Source: Apostichopus japonicus
Lineage: Eukaryota > Echinodermata > Holothuroidea > Aspidochirotida > Stichopodidae
Reading direction: 5' to 3'
DNA length: 64,000 nucleotides
Assembly: GCF_037975245.1 (NCBI RefSeq)
Contig: NC_092568.1
Span: 39,820,631-39,884,630 of the forward strand
Shown: positions 44,822 through 58,170 of the stretch, piece by piece
Layout: the number at the start of each line of letters is the position of its first letter
Numbering within the stretch: position 1 is the first letter of the stretch
Made by a program: the position numbers and the translations under genes
The notes under the pieces: model-generated
Database searches by the model: none
Told to the model about the DNA's origin: nothing
What the model saw: only the letters and a program-made list of their open reading frames with translations

Positions 44822-46000
44822 AATGATGGCTCAACAGAGAATTATCAAGAAGAGTGGTTTGATTGTCTCCATGAAGAGCTAGATCCTGTAGACGTTAGTG
44901 AGTTTTTGGAAGAAATTGACAGTGATGCTTCTGGTTGCAGTAATGGAGAGAATGGATCGAAGATGCAAGGTAGCGAAGATGAAACAATTTACAAAGGAGC
45001 CAGAACTACTGTGGCTGAAAGCATGTTGCTGATGATGGTGTTTATCACCCCCCCCCCCATAGCATCACTGGTGCGGCTCTTGCAGATTTACTAGTCTTGG
45101 TTTCAATACACTGTCCCACTCCAATCTTAAACAAAACAAGTTTTCACTTCTTTCAAAAGTTTTTCAGCAACATTAGGACCCCTGTCAAGTTTCAAACATT
45201 TTTATCAAGCATTGTATGAATCTTATTGCTGAGAAAATAACCTCAGGTAGTAAATACAAGATATGCCTAAACCACTTGCATGCAAGGAAATGTGTCCTAT
45301 TTCATTAAAATACCTATTTTTCAGCAGTTGACAAACTTCAAGAAAATGGATGGCCTTTACGAAAATATTCTTCAGCGATTCCATTGGAAAAGAAACATGC
45401 AAATCATATTGAAGAAATATACGATGGAGATTAAATACAACACTGTCAACCAGGGAAGTTATTATATGAAAGAAATAGCATATCTTTTATGTGGTATGCT
45501 GATGGGGTGCCACTTTGAAATCTTTAAAGTTAAGTTTATGGCCCATTTACTTTGTTGTGAACAAACTTCCATACAGCTGAGGTTCAAGAAAGACGATTTC
45601 ATTTATGTAGGTTAATGGCATCATTCATTGCAGCAGCTGACAGAAGGTGTAATTATTAATGTTCACGGTCACCATTCACCAATTAAAGTTAGGGCAAAGA
45701 TATTATGTGGTACATGTTATCTGCCAGCAAGATGTATGATGCTTAGCATGGTACAGTTTAAAAGGGCATTTGGTTATTGCCACTGTACCCAGAAATGAAA
45801 ATCTTTAAAAACTGCAAGATGCCACACATGATTTTATCAATTTTAAATTCAATATCATAAGGGGCCAAAAAGTTGCATGAAGACATGTTGAAGGATGCAA
45901 AACATGCATATATTCAAAATAAGAAAGTCAATGGTAACAAAGGACAAATTATTTGTCACATACTGGTTGTGACCTGGTACACGGGACTACAATAGACTAC
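44822..46000 (+). pseudogene. Transposase-derived fragment
   Basis: Disjoint plus-strand frames read in order: YKGARTTVAESMLLMM, then ALADLLVLVSIHCPTP (shifted), FIKIPIFQQLTNF with ENILQRFHWKRN, and later LPARCMMLSMVQFKRAFG followed by CHC. I recognise these as blocks of a multicopy animal transposon protein family usually annotated as uncharacterised; name not certain. Several frameshifts and stops. A run of C at about 45050 breaks one frame. Confidence 0.6.
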
Positions 46001-46089
46001 GCGTATTCTGTACTTCTAGGTTCCGTTAGAAGTTGCAAAATCTTATATTATAGAGAAGATTTTCTTTGCATTAGATGTTACACACTGTA

Positions 46090-46200
46090 GATATACGTTT
46101 GCTTTTTATGAAACCACCACGATTCATTTCAAGAGTACCCCGCAGCATTGATGAACATGTTAAATACTGTAAAGACAGAATGCACACTGTTAAAAAAAAT
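46090..46200 (+). pseudogene. Possible downstream piece of the same transposase fragment
   Basis: KPPRFISRVPRSIDEHVKYC fits the next block expected in the same family. It then runs into tandem repeats. Confidence 0.35.
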
Positions 46201-46272
46201 TCTGTTAAAAAACAGAATTTCTCTGGCAGCAGAGTTTCCAGGAAATGTCTGTTATTTCCAACTGCAGATAAT

Positions 46273-46935
46273 CTATGTAAAATAAACAGTCTAAAACTGT
46301 TATTAATACAGTTTATTTCTTTCATCATAACAGTTTTTGTCCGTAAACTTACTGTACGACGACCGTTATTTTACACCATATTCTATGTAAAATAAACAGT
46401 CTGAAACTGTTATTTATACAGTTTTTTCCCCCAATTATAACAGTTTCTGTCCGTAAAATTACTGTACGTCAACCGTTATTTTACACCATATTCTATGTAA
46501 AATAAACAGTCTGAAACTGTTATTTACACAGTTTTCCCCCAATTATAACAGTTTCTGTCCGTAAAATCACTGTACGTCAACCGTTATTTTACACCATATT
46601 CTATGTAAAATAAACAGTCTAAAACTGTTATTATACAGTTTTTATTTTGCATTATAAAAGTCTTTGTCTGTAAAATTACTGTACGACGACCGTAATTTTA
46701 CACTGAATTCTATGTTAAATACACAGTATGAGAGCGTAATTCATACAGTTTTTCTTTGCATTATAAAAGTTTTCATCCGTAAATTACTATATGATAGCCG
46801 TTATTTTACACTACATTCTATGTAAAATAAACAGTCTGAAATGGTTATTTACACAGTTTTTCTTGAAATACAGTATGTCTTTTTCTCTGTAAAATAACTG
46901 TATTGTGACTTTTAATTTACTGTATCTTTTAGGTA
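46273..46935. repeat. Tandem repeat, about 110-bp unit, six copies
   Basis: ctatgtaaaataaacagtct starts recur at 46273, 46383, 46493, 46601, 46710 and 46818. Each unit also has actgtacgacgaccgttatt. The unit is rich in short inverted words (aacagt / actgtt). Confidence 0.92.
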
Positions 46936-46939
46936 AAGT

Positions 46940-48400
46940 CTAGTCTTTAATGTTATCTATAGTCTTTTTCCTTGCAATAAATAGGTCTTTGTCTGTAAAA
47001 TTGGCTGTCAGATGGAATTACTATTATCAGTGAGATTGTAAAATAAAAAACAACTTATTGTTCTCTGAAACTTTTATTTACAACTTTAAAACTTGTTGAA
47101 ACATATTTTTGAACGTCAAAACCTTTAAAGTAATATATAAGACTGAACATCATAAGGCAATCTCTTATTGATGGCTGGGTATTTGCTGGGTGCCCCAGCC
47201 TTTCTTTTGGAGAAGGTTTTGTTATACAGACGATACTTTCATTGTTTGGAAATATACTGATAAGTCTGTATGTGGCCATATTTGTCTCTTCGGCCACTTC
47301 AGGAAATCCTGGATCAGCCACTGAAAGTTTTCACAATTGACTGATCATAAAACACTAAGCTTTGACACCTGCTAGTTCCTGGCCCTTTCATTGCTCTACA
47401 ACAAAGTTCCTTTCCCTCTTATTTACAGATGCACTTGAAGTATGCAAAGTTCACTCAAGGTCACTGTATTATGTGACCACAGAAACTTAGGTGTCTTCAC
47501 TATTCTTCACTTAACTTTATTACAACTATGTTCATTTCATGTATTTTTAAATGTTCTAGCAGTATTAAATATATCGCTCATATACCATATTCACTTTAAT
47601 GGGCATATCAATGTTCACAGAAAATTAATACCTGTAACTGTGGTAACTCCTCTATTGCTGATAAGGATTGTATACTTTTTCTAATTTTCGTGACCTTCTT
47701 TAGCCCTTAAAGTTCAAAGTGGAAGTTAAAGACAAGGATATGTTACAATAGGTAAGAATAAAGATTAACTAATCTGTTAACCAAAGATATTGTAAATCAT
47801 CTGATCAAAAGATATATAAACAATGATTTGACCTTTGTACCCGTAAATGATTAAAAAAGTTGTCCTTATATTCCTGTGCTTCTGCTTGAGTGGAAGGAGC
47901 AGTTTTATGAAAAGATTTCATGTTAAAATTTAGCATAGAGATTTTATATTTTGACAACAAAATATAATTTAGATATCAAGCTTATAGCATTAACAAAATG
48001 AACAGAATGACTTGACATCTGAAATATTATGGATTCAAAACTTTTCTAACATTTGTGAACCTGCTTGGAAGAGTTTCAGAGTTTATGGAGTTATTGGAAA
48101 GGTGTCATAATAGCACCAAATAATAGTCTTTAACAAGTTTGTCAACAAGTAAAACCTTGTAAATATCCACCAACAAAGTTAAACACAATAGTTTGAACTC
48201 TGTATAAATGTTTAACTGTTCATTTGTAAATGAGACTTCTCTGTAGCTGGAGAGTCTATGGTTCCAGTTAAGGAGGCTCAAGAGGCTCGCTAACATTTTC
48301 TCAACTAGGAACACCTTAAATCAACTAAGTGACCTAGATTTATAATTCAACGTTACCAAATTGTCAGACTAATGTGACGAATCATGGGAAGTGCCTGAAA
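46940..48400. other. No recognised gene
   Basis: AT-rich; short frames only. Confidence 0.5.
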
Positions 48401-48405
48401 AGCAT

Positions 48406-48535
48406 TTAGACTGTCCAATCTGACTCAAATTCTTTCAGGTTTCCAACCAAAGCCAAAATTTTTGGGTTGACAGGATAGCTCTTCTTGGATTTGGGGGTCT
48501 TTCTTCCCTTTTCTGGATTCAATCCAACAAAGCAG
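48406..48535 (-). CDS. Locus B, last coding exon
   Basis: The acceptor ctcctctttgcag precedes 130 bases ending in TAA. Reads CFVGLNPEKGRKTPKSKKSY... to LKEFESDWTV. The first base completes the Arg codon begun by the previous exon, so the junction is in phase. Lys-rich tail; function unknown. Confidence 0.65.
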
Positions 48536-49303
48536 CTGCAAAGAGGAGCAAAAATTAGAACTGTGAAATCATAAAGTTCAAATAAGTTAGCAATTATTAA
48601 ACCATTTAACAATTAATTTCCTTTGGTCTCAAATTTACACTACAGTATGACATACATGATAGTAAGATATGGTCAAAATATGTGATGTGACACAACTCAG
48701 TTTCCAATTGTATGTGTGCTCACTGGTGTTGATAGAAGCAATTGAGATGGATACCTGTCTTAATTTACAAGCCTTTGGAATTCAACAGTTTTCTAGGAAA
48801 TCATGATCTGAAAAGAAGAGCTAATTTGTGAATCCTCTTTTAATTTCAATTTTGTTCAGTTTAAGCTGATACCCTATAGTTGTAACAAATTGTGAAGGTG
48901 TTCTCAGTAATTAACCAAACTCATACATTCCCACCCTTCTCCAAAATAATAAAACATGCCATTCAACTATTTACACTAACTTTCCATTGGTGAAAATTAT
49001 GTTAAGGTCATCAATGTTTACAAAAGGTTACCAAAGCTGCTGTTATTCTTGGACCACAACAAACAGTACAAAATAAGTAAATCAGCTGTAACTGAGAACA
49101 GAGTATGATTTATTTCAATGATCTGCCCAGGAGTTGAGTTAACTGCAATTTGTTGATTTTTTTTCTATATTGGTACCTTTATGATCGGCTGATCTTTTGA
49201 AGGTGGCTAATAATATGCATACACTCTTACATTCCATGTCAAGGGAATGTCCACACAAAATAACAATGGTTAACTATTACTAGGGTACTTTCAGCCTACT
49301 CAC

Positions 49304-49472
49304 CGCTGGATAAACTCCATTAAAGTTGCACCTTCAGATGGATACTCAATGTTTAAGATGAAAAACATTGCAAACAGCATGATCATTGCACTTTCAAAAG
49401 TTTGAATGTGGTCATTAACAATAACCATATCTACTGCCAACATAAACTTTCTTCCAGTGTACATGTTTGGAC
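49304..49472 (-). CDS. Locus B internal exon
   Basis: 169 bases with acceptor tttttgcag and donor gtgagt. Reads PNMYTGRKFMLAVDMVIVND, then a hydrophobic MIMLFAMFFILNIEYP segment, ending MEFIQR. Phase matches both neighbours. In the wider family this region is an uncharacterised C-terminal domain. Confidence 0.65.
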
Positions 49473-50417
49473 CTGCAAAAAATAAATATCAATTAGAACT
49501 ATTAAGAGAATGTTCATTTAAAGTTAATGCCACTGCTATGACTACCACTACTTAACAGTTGCAGCGTGAATATACTCCAACTCGCGTGTACTAATGGGTC
49601 ATTATTTTTTATTCAATATTATTTTTACCGGTATTCAAGGTTTGCTTCGGATGTATTTCGATATATTCGTTGATGGCAGATTTCATTTTTGTCGGTGTGG
49701 ATATGAAAGAAAAAACGGTTTATCTGATATATCGATTTACTGAGGCACCCTAGATCAGCAACACAAAAATGACATTGAAAATGTTGCAATGGTCAACCAA
49801 AATGTTTTTACCACATATGAAGTCAAAAATGGGCTATAGTTCTTGAGTTTCATGTTACATGCTGAGCATCAAATGCACACATACATGCTGAATTGATGCT
49901 GTAACAGAGTTTTCCCAGTTAAATCTCAGATTGACCCATGACTTTGTCTTCCACAGGTGATAGTGCACTATGAGGTGTCATTGACACACTTGCCAATATA
50001 TAACTTCCTAGGTTTCTTTAATCAAAGATTCTCAAATTTTGACCACTGTTGATTCAAGTGACCACACCTACATACCACATGAGATCTGTCCAAGATTCCC
50101 TTCTTGAGATATCATGTTTACAAAGTATTCACAGTTTCACCTCTGTTGACCCCAAATGATCTTTGCCAAAAACAGTAGGCTTCTTGTACTCTATCGGGTA
50201 CACCCACATGCCAACTATGAAATCTATCTAAGCTTCCTTTCATGAGAAATTGTGTTTACAAGGTAGGCATCAGTAAAATACATGCACACGCACAAATACT
50301 CACCATCACAAATTTCAAAGGTTACAACTATCATCCAAACCAAAAAGGGGAAAAAGAGCAGTGTATATGTACTGGAGGAAATGCATATTAGAGCAAAATC
50401 CTCCAAATGCTTCTCAC

Positions 50418-50484
50418 CTTGAATAATGATGCATGGGAATGCTGACTTCAGATCCTTAGTAATATTCTGCACAGTACTGGTTTC
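50418..50484 (-). CDS. Locus B internal exon
   Basis: 67 bases, acceptor atgttcag, donor gtgaga. Reads ETSTVQNITKDLKSAFPCII plus IQ, entering in phase 0 and leaving in phase 1, which fits the next exon exactly. Confidence 0.65.
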
Positions 50485-50933
50485 CTGAACATAATGTAAA
50501 TGTAGGAACATTAAAATTGTTTGGAATACTTATCTTATTATGTGGGACAAAACATTCAAGATGCCATCTGGGAAAACAGTAGTATCTTCCAAAGCATAAC
50601 ATAAAATAAATGAAACTGAGGGACAATATGCATCCCTGAAATCAAAATGATGACAATGGGGAAGATCTTAATCAACTGATGGCATATGATGTACTGAACT
50701 TTGGACTTCAGAGTCCCAATACACAACAATTACAGCTGACCTACAAAGAGTGAACATCGCAGAGGAAAATCGTTATAAAGTCAATCAACTTGACCAATAC
50801 ATCTACAAAACTGTAAGTGTAAGAACGACAAACCAGAGAAAAACACAGACAAATAGTGCTATTCTGATAGTGCTAGTTCACAAATAGTGCTAGTTCACAA
50901 GCTTAATGATTTATAAAGGTAGCTTCTTCTTAC

Positions 50934-51901
50934 CTTTGCAAGGTAGAAAAGATCATCCCATTTATCTCCAAGGTGATTGCAGAGGAGGAGAATAAGTCCT
51001 GGAACATCAGGGGAATGATCACCACTTTCCTTCTTAGCACTCTCCACATCAGCTATTATATTTTGCACCTCCTTCTTCTTCTTTGCTGACACTTGCAGAA
51101 ACTTCTGAATTCAACTGATTTCAGTTTGATGCCCACTAAATCTTCAAAATGTCCCATCATCCCAACCTCCTCAAACAAGAAAGGATATTCATCAAGGAGA
51201 GCACATACAGGAACTTGCTGACTGTTTATCTTGGCACGGATGGTTGGAAATACATTTTTCATGAGGAAAACAAACTCATTGTCATCCCATATGTTAAGTT
51301 CATGCATCACCTTTAAGTCATCTGTCTTTTTTCTCTGCGTGTCTCAATCCTCCCCTTCAGGTAGGTCCTCTGGTTGCCAGTTTTTGCAGCCATATGAGGT
51401 GCTGAGTTTACGCTTCTTTGTTAGTGCTTCATTCTGTTCACCCTCTACAAACAGGGGGTAACCAACATTTAGGTGAAATTTGCCTCTATTGAGATTGCTC
51501 ATACGGTTTTCCAACTGTGTAAGAAGGGATGCATATCCACTACCAACAACAAGTCCTTCAATGTCATCTTTAAAGGGTTCTGGAAACTCACGAACCATCT
51601 TCTGTGCAATAATAGAAAGGTGCTTTCGTCCTGGACTTGACTCAACTTTCATTATATATGTCATTGCATAATATTCTGATCATTTCACGCCGATCTTTGG
51701 GAGTGGGTCTCTGTTTCTTCTGGAGTGATTTTGTGAGGCTTTTAGGCATTTTATCCCAATCAATTTTAAATGACTCTGCCCAATCTGCAATTACCACTGG
51801 TGGACTTGATCCTGCTGAACTGGGCACCTAGCTGCATCCTGGTGAACTGGCCACAGAGTCGGGTTCAGATGATTGTGAAGATGCTGATCCAAGCAACTTT
51901 T
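50934..51901 (-). pseudogene. Locus B large middle exon, with stops and frameshifts
   Basis: Begins after acceptor attcttaaag with a Ser/Pro-rich linker, then WAESFKIDWDKMPKSL, SPGRKHLSIIAQKMVREFPE, VVGSGYASLLTQLENRMSNL, YGCKNWQPEDLPEG, LLDEYPFLFEEVGM and HLGDKWDDLFYLAK before donor gtaaga. These blocks match a multicopy animal family of SAM-linked uncharacterised proteins. Lesions: in-frame TAG near 51830, shift near 51650, TGA near 51345 (could derive from CGA), shift near 51085. Either a pseudogene or a low-quality consensus. Confidence 0.65.
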
Positions 51902-52019
51902 CTTTAAGAATGAAAATATGTCACATCAATGAAAGTAGATGATATGAAATGAATAAACAACCTTGATAAATTATTTCCTGATAACAGACATATATTGCAT
52001 TAAGGTACTATTTTTTTGG

Positions 52020-53120
52020 ACACTCACAGAACACAATAAACACAATAAAATAACATAATATACACAATAAACAGGGGCAGCACTCAAGCTCTCAATCTAT
52101 CGAATCAAGCATATCTTCAATTGGCAACAGGGGCATTCTCTGACAGGTCTGTTTCGGTTAAGTCGCTGCTTGTTTGTTGACGTAGGCAATGGCTTTGTAC
52201 ACATGTACACACCGTACCGTATGCCATATGGACCTTGTGCATAAGCATCGGACAAGGCGTGCTTCATAGTTTGTTAAGTTGTTGAGGTGTATTCTTATAC
52301 TGTATGGAAAGCAAGCCATTGCCACAGTTCCCTGCATCTTTCAATCAGTATAGCCAAAGTGTGAAATTATTGGGGCAATTTTTGTTGATTATTGGTATAC
52401 AAGTGTTTTTGGGGCAAAGTAACACTCCTACATATCAAATTGTTGAGTCCATGGCGATATTTGGTCACTGCAGACGTTTGCGTAGTGCCCGCTTATTTGG
52501 ACCCCAAACTGGGGGCCAAGTATGATCTCAGAGTAGAGGTACTGTACCCCATACTAACCCATAGTGGTTGTTTTTCAAGGTGACCTTTAGCCTTGTCATA
52601 CTCTCATATGAACTTCAACATACTCTACAAACAACATAGAACGTACGTTCTATGTTTAATTTGAATTGAAAAGAAGGGTTTCCTCTTTTCTTGTTGATAA
52701 ATATTTTAGTTTGGGTATGTGGTGTATCATTTCATTAGTTTGACCTGGTGTTTTCTATTTGCTCACTACTTGAAAAAAATCTAATGTATAATACTAATAA
52801 TTAACCCAGAAAATTTTCTTTAGAGAATTACAAAAATGCTAATGATGTACTATGAGACCAGTTTCCTTATTCAATTTGTGGTACCAGCAACTGTCTTAGA
52901 CAATAAGAGAAACTTCTGTGTATCACATGTACATGGGTGTTTATTTTAATATGGGTGCCAACTTGTGACATAGGCTTCAAATTTTCAAATATGTGATATC
53001 ACAATGATAATGGCATGCATGTGTACTACAACAAATGCAAAGCCAACTAAAAAAAACATTTTGCTTATAGCTAGCTTGCAATGCAAATAGTATAGGTAAA
53101 GTCATAAGACAATATCCAAA
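52020..53120. other. Intron or intergenic, no recognised gene
   Basis: Lies between locus B exons; no conserved frame. Confidence 0.45.
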
Positions 53121-53128
53121 ATATCACG

Positions 53129-53530
53129 TGTAACAGGGACACCAAACATTATACATTCATCTAGGTCATTCACAGTAAAATCAGCATACACTGTTATATT
53201 ATTTATTTTAACTTAGGTATTAAACATGGTCATAATCCAAGACATCAGTTACTGTCATGCACAACTATAATATTTTAGTAATTCTTGATTTATTTTTCAC
53301 ACGTTACAAATTTTGGATATTTGGCAACTGTGAAAGTGATTTTTTTTTTCTGTGATGTTGTCAATCCTTCATACTCACTTAAAATGTGTTTCCATATTAT
53401 AAAATAATGATCTAATTCCCTCTGATATTGACATACAGCTAATTCAGAATACATCACCAAATATACCAGTGGCCAAATGAACAATGCCGAACGTGTAACG
53501 GGACACCAATATTTTGGTGTCCCTGTTACA
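53129..53530. mobile_element. Short inverted-repeat element (MITE-like)
   Basis: 402 bp bounded by tgtaacagggacaccaaa and its complement. A further copy of the end at about 53494 makes 53494-53530 a near-perfect palindrome. No clear target duplication found. Confidence 0.6.
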
Positions 53531-53539
53531 TCGACATAG

Positions 53540-54540
53540 GCTTACAGGTATCTCAGTTATATATGTAGTTTGTTGATTTTTTATATTGATAATGATGCTG
53601 CATATTATATTATCTTTCCTTTACTTCTAAAGGTACTGTATTGTCTGTGCATTTTCTGCAAGAAAGCAATGCTATCAAGCTGATTTACAATTAATTCTAC
53701 TGTAATCCCATAATTTATGTTTCACAAAATGAATGATAAAAGAGAAGGACAAGGAATGAAACAAAGAGGCTGATCAGAGAACTGTGCTGTCATGTTAAAC
53801 TTTATATATAGTACAGATTAACACAACAAAATAACAATGTATGTTCAACTCCAATCATATGTACAAACAAATGTGAATCGCTAATATTCAACCGCATAAA
53901 TGGATGGTAAACAAAATTAGTGTACAATAAATGCGGTATAAAAAACTCCATATAATAATTTCCTCAATTGTTCCCATTCAATACCAGTACTGGATAGAGT
54001 CATTTAAATTTTCAAGATCCAAATTGAGTCATTTCATTACATTTAATGTCATTCATGTTCATCTGTTTCATTTAATAACATATATGAATTTTGCAAATAA
54101 TTATTCACTAATCACTTTATTAATTAATTTCTTGTTGTTTTTTTCATTTGCATTGTTCAGCCAATTTCAAATTTGTTTGCATGCAATTGAGACAACAATG
54201 CTATGGTTAGCCTAGCTGATGAATGTAAATAATACATTTCTGCTTGGCATCATCAAGCAGGAGATCCTAAATTATAGCTGTCTCCATAACATACTAACCT
54301 TTATGGATCGAAACAGTTATGGCATCGTTAAGGTTGTTAGATCATTATAAACCACAAATAAACCAGTAACAAAATGTTCATAATGCATGAAGAAAAGCAT
54401 TCAAATTGTAACATGGACATAAGGAAGGAAGGAACAATGTGTTAATAGATCCTAGAATGGTGAAACATGAAGAAAAGTATTAATAATGTTGATCACGATG
54501 CTATAGCTGTCCTAGGCATTGGATAAAATCCTGCAAGAAA
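53540..54540. other. Intron or intergenic, no recognised gene
   Basis: AT-rich, nothing recognised. Confidence 0.45.
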
Positions 54541-54550
54541 CTGCATAAAC

Positions 54551-54855
54551 TTATTGTGTTAGAACCATTCTCATTTTGTTAGTGACATCCTTTGCTTGTA
54601 TTGAGTTTAAAGCAAAGTGACGGCGACTTATCGGTACAGGAGGATCATCAAGACCTGTTAATATTGAATCTGAAGACACAAGGTCTGTTTCCTCCTTCTC
54701 CGGCCAAATAAATTTATTGTAGGAGCCAGTGGGTTTCATGAAAGTGATAGAACAGGATCCGTTATCAACATCCGTGATAATACCTGGCCACCACTCTTCA
54801 TCATATATTACAGCCACCCACTGCCCACGAGTCCACGTATTTTCCAGAGGAACAG
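54551..54855 (-). CDS. WPG-motif exon, possible alternative last exon of locus B
   Basis: The acceptor cataacattcag precedes AVPLENTWTRGQWVAVIYDE then EWWPGIITDV and later KFIWPEKEETDLV, VPISRRHFALN, ending in TAA. This EWWPG...F.WP..ED...PV..R pattern is common at the C-terminus of animal transposon proteins. It joins in frame to the SAM exon (phase 1). No lesions within the exon. Confidence 0.6.
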
Positions 54856-54869
54856 CTGAATGTTATGTC

Positions 54870-57800
54870 AAGGATATTTAAGATATGGTAATATGGTTTA
54901 AAAAAAATGTGTAGTGAATGCAGTCATCTGGGGTGGATGTAGTTAATTCACTGGGATTGTGGGAAGGAAAACTGCAACTTCACTGCACTACTGTAGTACG
55001 TATTACTTACTGATAGGTCTGAAACTGAAATGAATACTTTAACAATAAAATATATTAAGGATACACTGCGGATGGCGTGGTTCGGCAGCTTCGGGCAATG
55101 GAGACATGTTTCCCTCAGGATGTGCCGTTGAAGTATCATCATCTACTGTAGTTATTAATTAAAGATTATGGATTGTTCGTGAACTTTAATACTTAATATA
55201 AAATCAAAATACAATTTAATGATCAAGTTATATGAACATCGGCATGAACCCTGGCCGTCTCCATGGACTCTAAATATTGTACACACTAATTTTTTGGAAT
55301 GGTGGGCTATCTTCCCCCCCCCCCCCCCACACACACACACACTTCAAATCGGATATGATGCCAAGAATGAAAACAAATGTATAAAGGATACACTCCGGAT
55401 GGCATGGTTGAGCAACATTAGGCAAGTTTCCCTCTGGACTGGTGGATGAAGTAGCTGGAATACCATGCCCACTGCTGACAATTCCAAATCATGTACTGTA
55501 TGCTGGAAGTAAACAGCAAAGGGAATTAGAACAGATAGGCACACTATCCAACATTTTCTAGGGTGGGGGGTGGGAAACAGTTAGCCCCCCCTATGACTAC
55601 TGCCCGGCCTGGTGCACTAAACACAATTCCTTGAGCAAATCAAGCACAATCAAAATTCCTTTCTTACTTCTAAACTTTATTTTTAAAACACTAAAATATA
55701 ATATAATGGAAATAATCTTTTATACAGGTAGTAGCCTGCTGTAATTTTTTGTATAATCTGTCCAAATAAATTTTTGAGTTGATTACTTATCGAACATGGA
55801 GCGAATAAAACATTGAAATCAACTTCTTTTTGTTTGGTAATTTTTGTAGTCAACCTTTTACCACACCAACCCCGAGGCGATAGGCGCCATACTGAATATG
55901 GAAAAAGAACCCAACGATAATGCGACAATGTAGTGTCGGACTAGGATAACATGTATACGATCGATGCAACAAAAATTTGGACAGAGCCTTCGGCCACAAT
56001 GTACCATTTTTTTTATAACCGGGCACATTTTGTGGAAATGAAGGCCCAGGCCCCAGGGTCAGACTAAGAGTAATATATATAAGAACAGGCTGGTAACCTA
56101 TAAGCCTAGCCTACTGTGATAGTTGATAGTGTTGATGCAAAACAAAATTGGACAATATATAGGCCTAGCCTATGGCAACTATTTTAAATATCTTATCTAA
56201 CTTATCTAACATACATGTAGCTAGGGCTAGGCTGGTTTGTTTATACTGCACAGCAGCGGGACTGACTAATTCCCCCCCCCCAAAAAAAAAAAAAAATTAA
56301 AGAATCTTAGTCTAACTAGCCTAGGCTATACCTACAACGTTGTGGGCATAGGCTAGGCTAGGCTAGGATCAAGTATGAATTCAGAGGATATCTCTTTTTT
56401 TATCGCATGTAATGGGGGACAATTCCCCCTCCAATAAAAGTTAGCATCAACCCTACATACCGTACAATGTGATAAAATGGTATGGCCATAGGCCTACGCT
56501 AATAATAATTAACGTGAAGCTAACGTAACTAACGCGGGCCTAACTAATGTAAATGCATGCCGAGACACCACATACTTTTGGGTCTCATGGTTACGTATTG
56601 AATGAAATTTTAATAAATCCATTTAGATTACTCGCAAATAAGTATCAAGTGCAACGTATTACAAAATAAACAAATAAATACGGTATAATAACGATATATC
56701 AAGCACTAAAGTACTCACGTAGGTAAAATATTTGTCTGTAAATGTAATTCAAGCCAACGTAATTCTGGACACAACATTGCGTGGTTTCCAAATCAGATCT
56801 TGCCAACTTGTGATTCGTTTTGCCAGGTGTATTACGATGCGAACGACGTACTTTTATCCGATGTATGATAATATAGACAACAATTAATTGTTCGCTCTAA
56901 CAATCATAAAATATATATATTATTCATATATATTATGTTATTGTTTCATGTCTAGAAACGTAACATTTATAAAAGCGTAACGAGATGGACACAAATCACA
57001 ATATAGATTACCTTTCTTAAGTTTCCTAAACAGAGGCTCAATTTGTTTTCGCCACGTTCCCGCCTTGTATGGCCTTACTGTCGTATGTTTTTTCAATACT
57101 CTAATATGTTCATAGCGACTACCGTGTGAGTCTTACTAGTGAAAACGTAACTATCTGACTGGACACAACATGTTTCTTACAAAAATTAATCTGGCCATAA
57201 ATTATGAACTGAACACTGCATGATATTGATCGTTATTCTGAATTAGTTTTGTGTACCTGCAAATATATGTAGGGCATAGTAAGTTGATCAACCATATTTA
57301 ATATTTGGATTATTATAACACAAAATCGCGTCTGCATACGTAACTTCGTTGGACACTAAATGTTACGTTTTCAGTTTAAAGTGGCAGTGTGCCAAAAATA
57401 AAGAGAACAAATCACACACCTGGAAGTTTAGTGTAGTATGGTTTATATGAGTTTTATTTATCATTTGAATAAAAATAATGGTTAATATGATGTTAAAGAA
57501 TAGGTGCTACAAGCTTTATAATTTTTGTAGAATATTTGTCACACTTATTTGCTATAAATTGTGGAGACACCACAACATGTTTGTGGCTACCAGCCCGTCT
57601 AAAACATGTGAACTATTAATAATGTTAATATTTATGTTCACTTGAACCATATGAATAACTTATCATGGATCAACTTATCTGGATTAGTACTAGCAGCTAA
57701 TTAATTAGGGAAATGTTAGGTAATCTCCAGATATTAGTACTGGCCCCTATAAAAAAAGAAACACCCACTTACTATTTAGAAATTTTTCCATCTCCTCTTG

Positions 57801-57880
57801 TAACTTACTTCTTAACCTCCCCTTTCACCTCTCCATTCCTCAAAAAAAGGAGGATAATCATATTTAGAAAGTGCAATTAT
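54870..57880. other. Intron or intergenic, no recognised gene
   Basis: Contains a related pair, near 55070-55130 and 55385-55450 (gatacactgcggatggcgtgg / gatacactccggatggcatgg), C and AC runs at 55315-55341, and ggctaggctaggctagg words near 56350. No gene seen. Confidence 0.45.
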
Positions 57881-57892
57881 ATTTCTGCTTAC

Positions 57893-58127
57893 CTGCCTTG
57901 TTTGCCCATGCTATTAACAGCTTTCTCCTCTGTATTGGCTTCAGTACACTGGAAAGGTCCTCATCAGTGATCAGCTTGAGATCGCACACACTTTCCACAC
58001 CAGCAGCCAGGAGCTGTTCAACTACTTTGTCCACCATTTCAAGTGGCAGTGAAGGAAGATGCTGCATTATGGATAAAGCAAAATCTTCAAGACAAATTGT
58101 ATCATCTGATTGTTCTGACACGCTCAT
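57893..58127 (-). CDS. SAM-like first coding exon of locus B
   Basis: ATG at 58127 gives MSVSEQSDDTICLEDFALSI followed by VDKVVEQLLAAGVESVCDLK and LITDEDLSSVLKPIQRRKLL, a sterile alpha motif-like helical domain (LLxxGVxxxxDLxxIxxxDLxxxLxPIQxRKL). Donor gtaagc at 57892 leaves phase 1. Both the exon at 54855 and the one at 51901 would continue in frame. SAM domains mediate protein or RNA contacts; role here unknown. Confidence 0.6.
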
Positions 58128-58170
58128 TTTAACAAGAGAACCTCAGACCTGAGTAATGGAAGTGAAGGTT

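Noticed and set aside
47055-47321. 88-codon minus frame starting MADPGFPEV
   Set aside because: The start resembles translated hAT-end sequence (gatccagga); the rest shows no domain.
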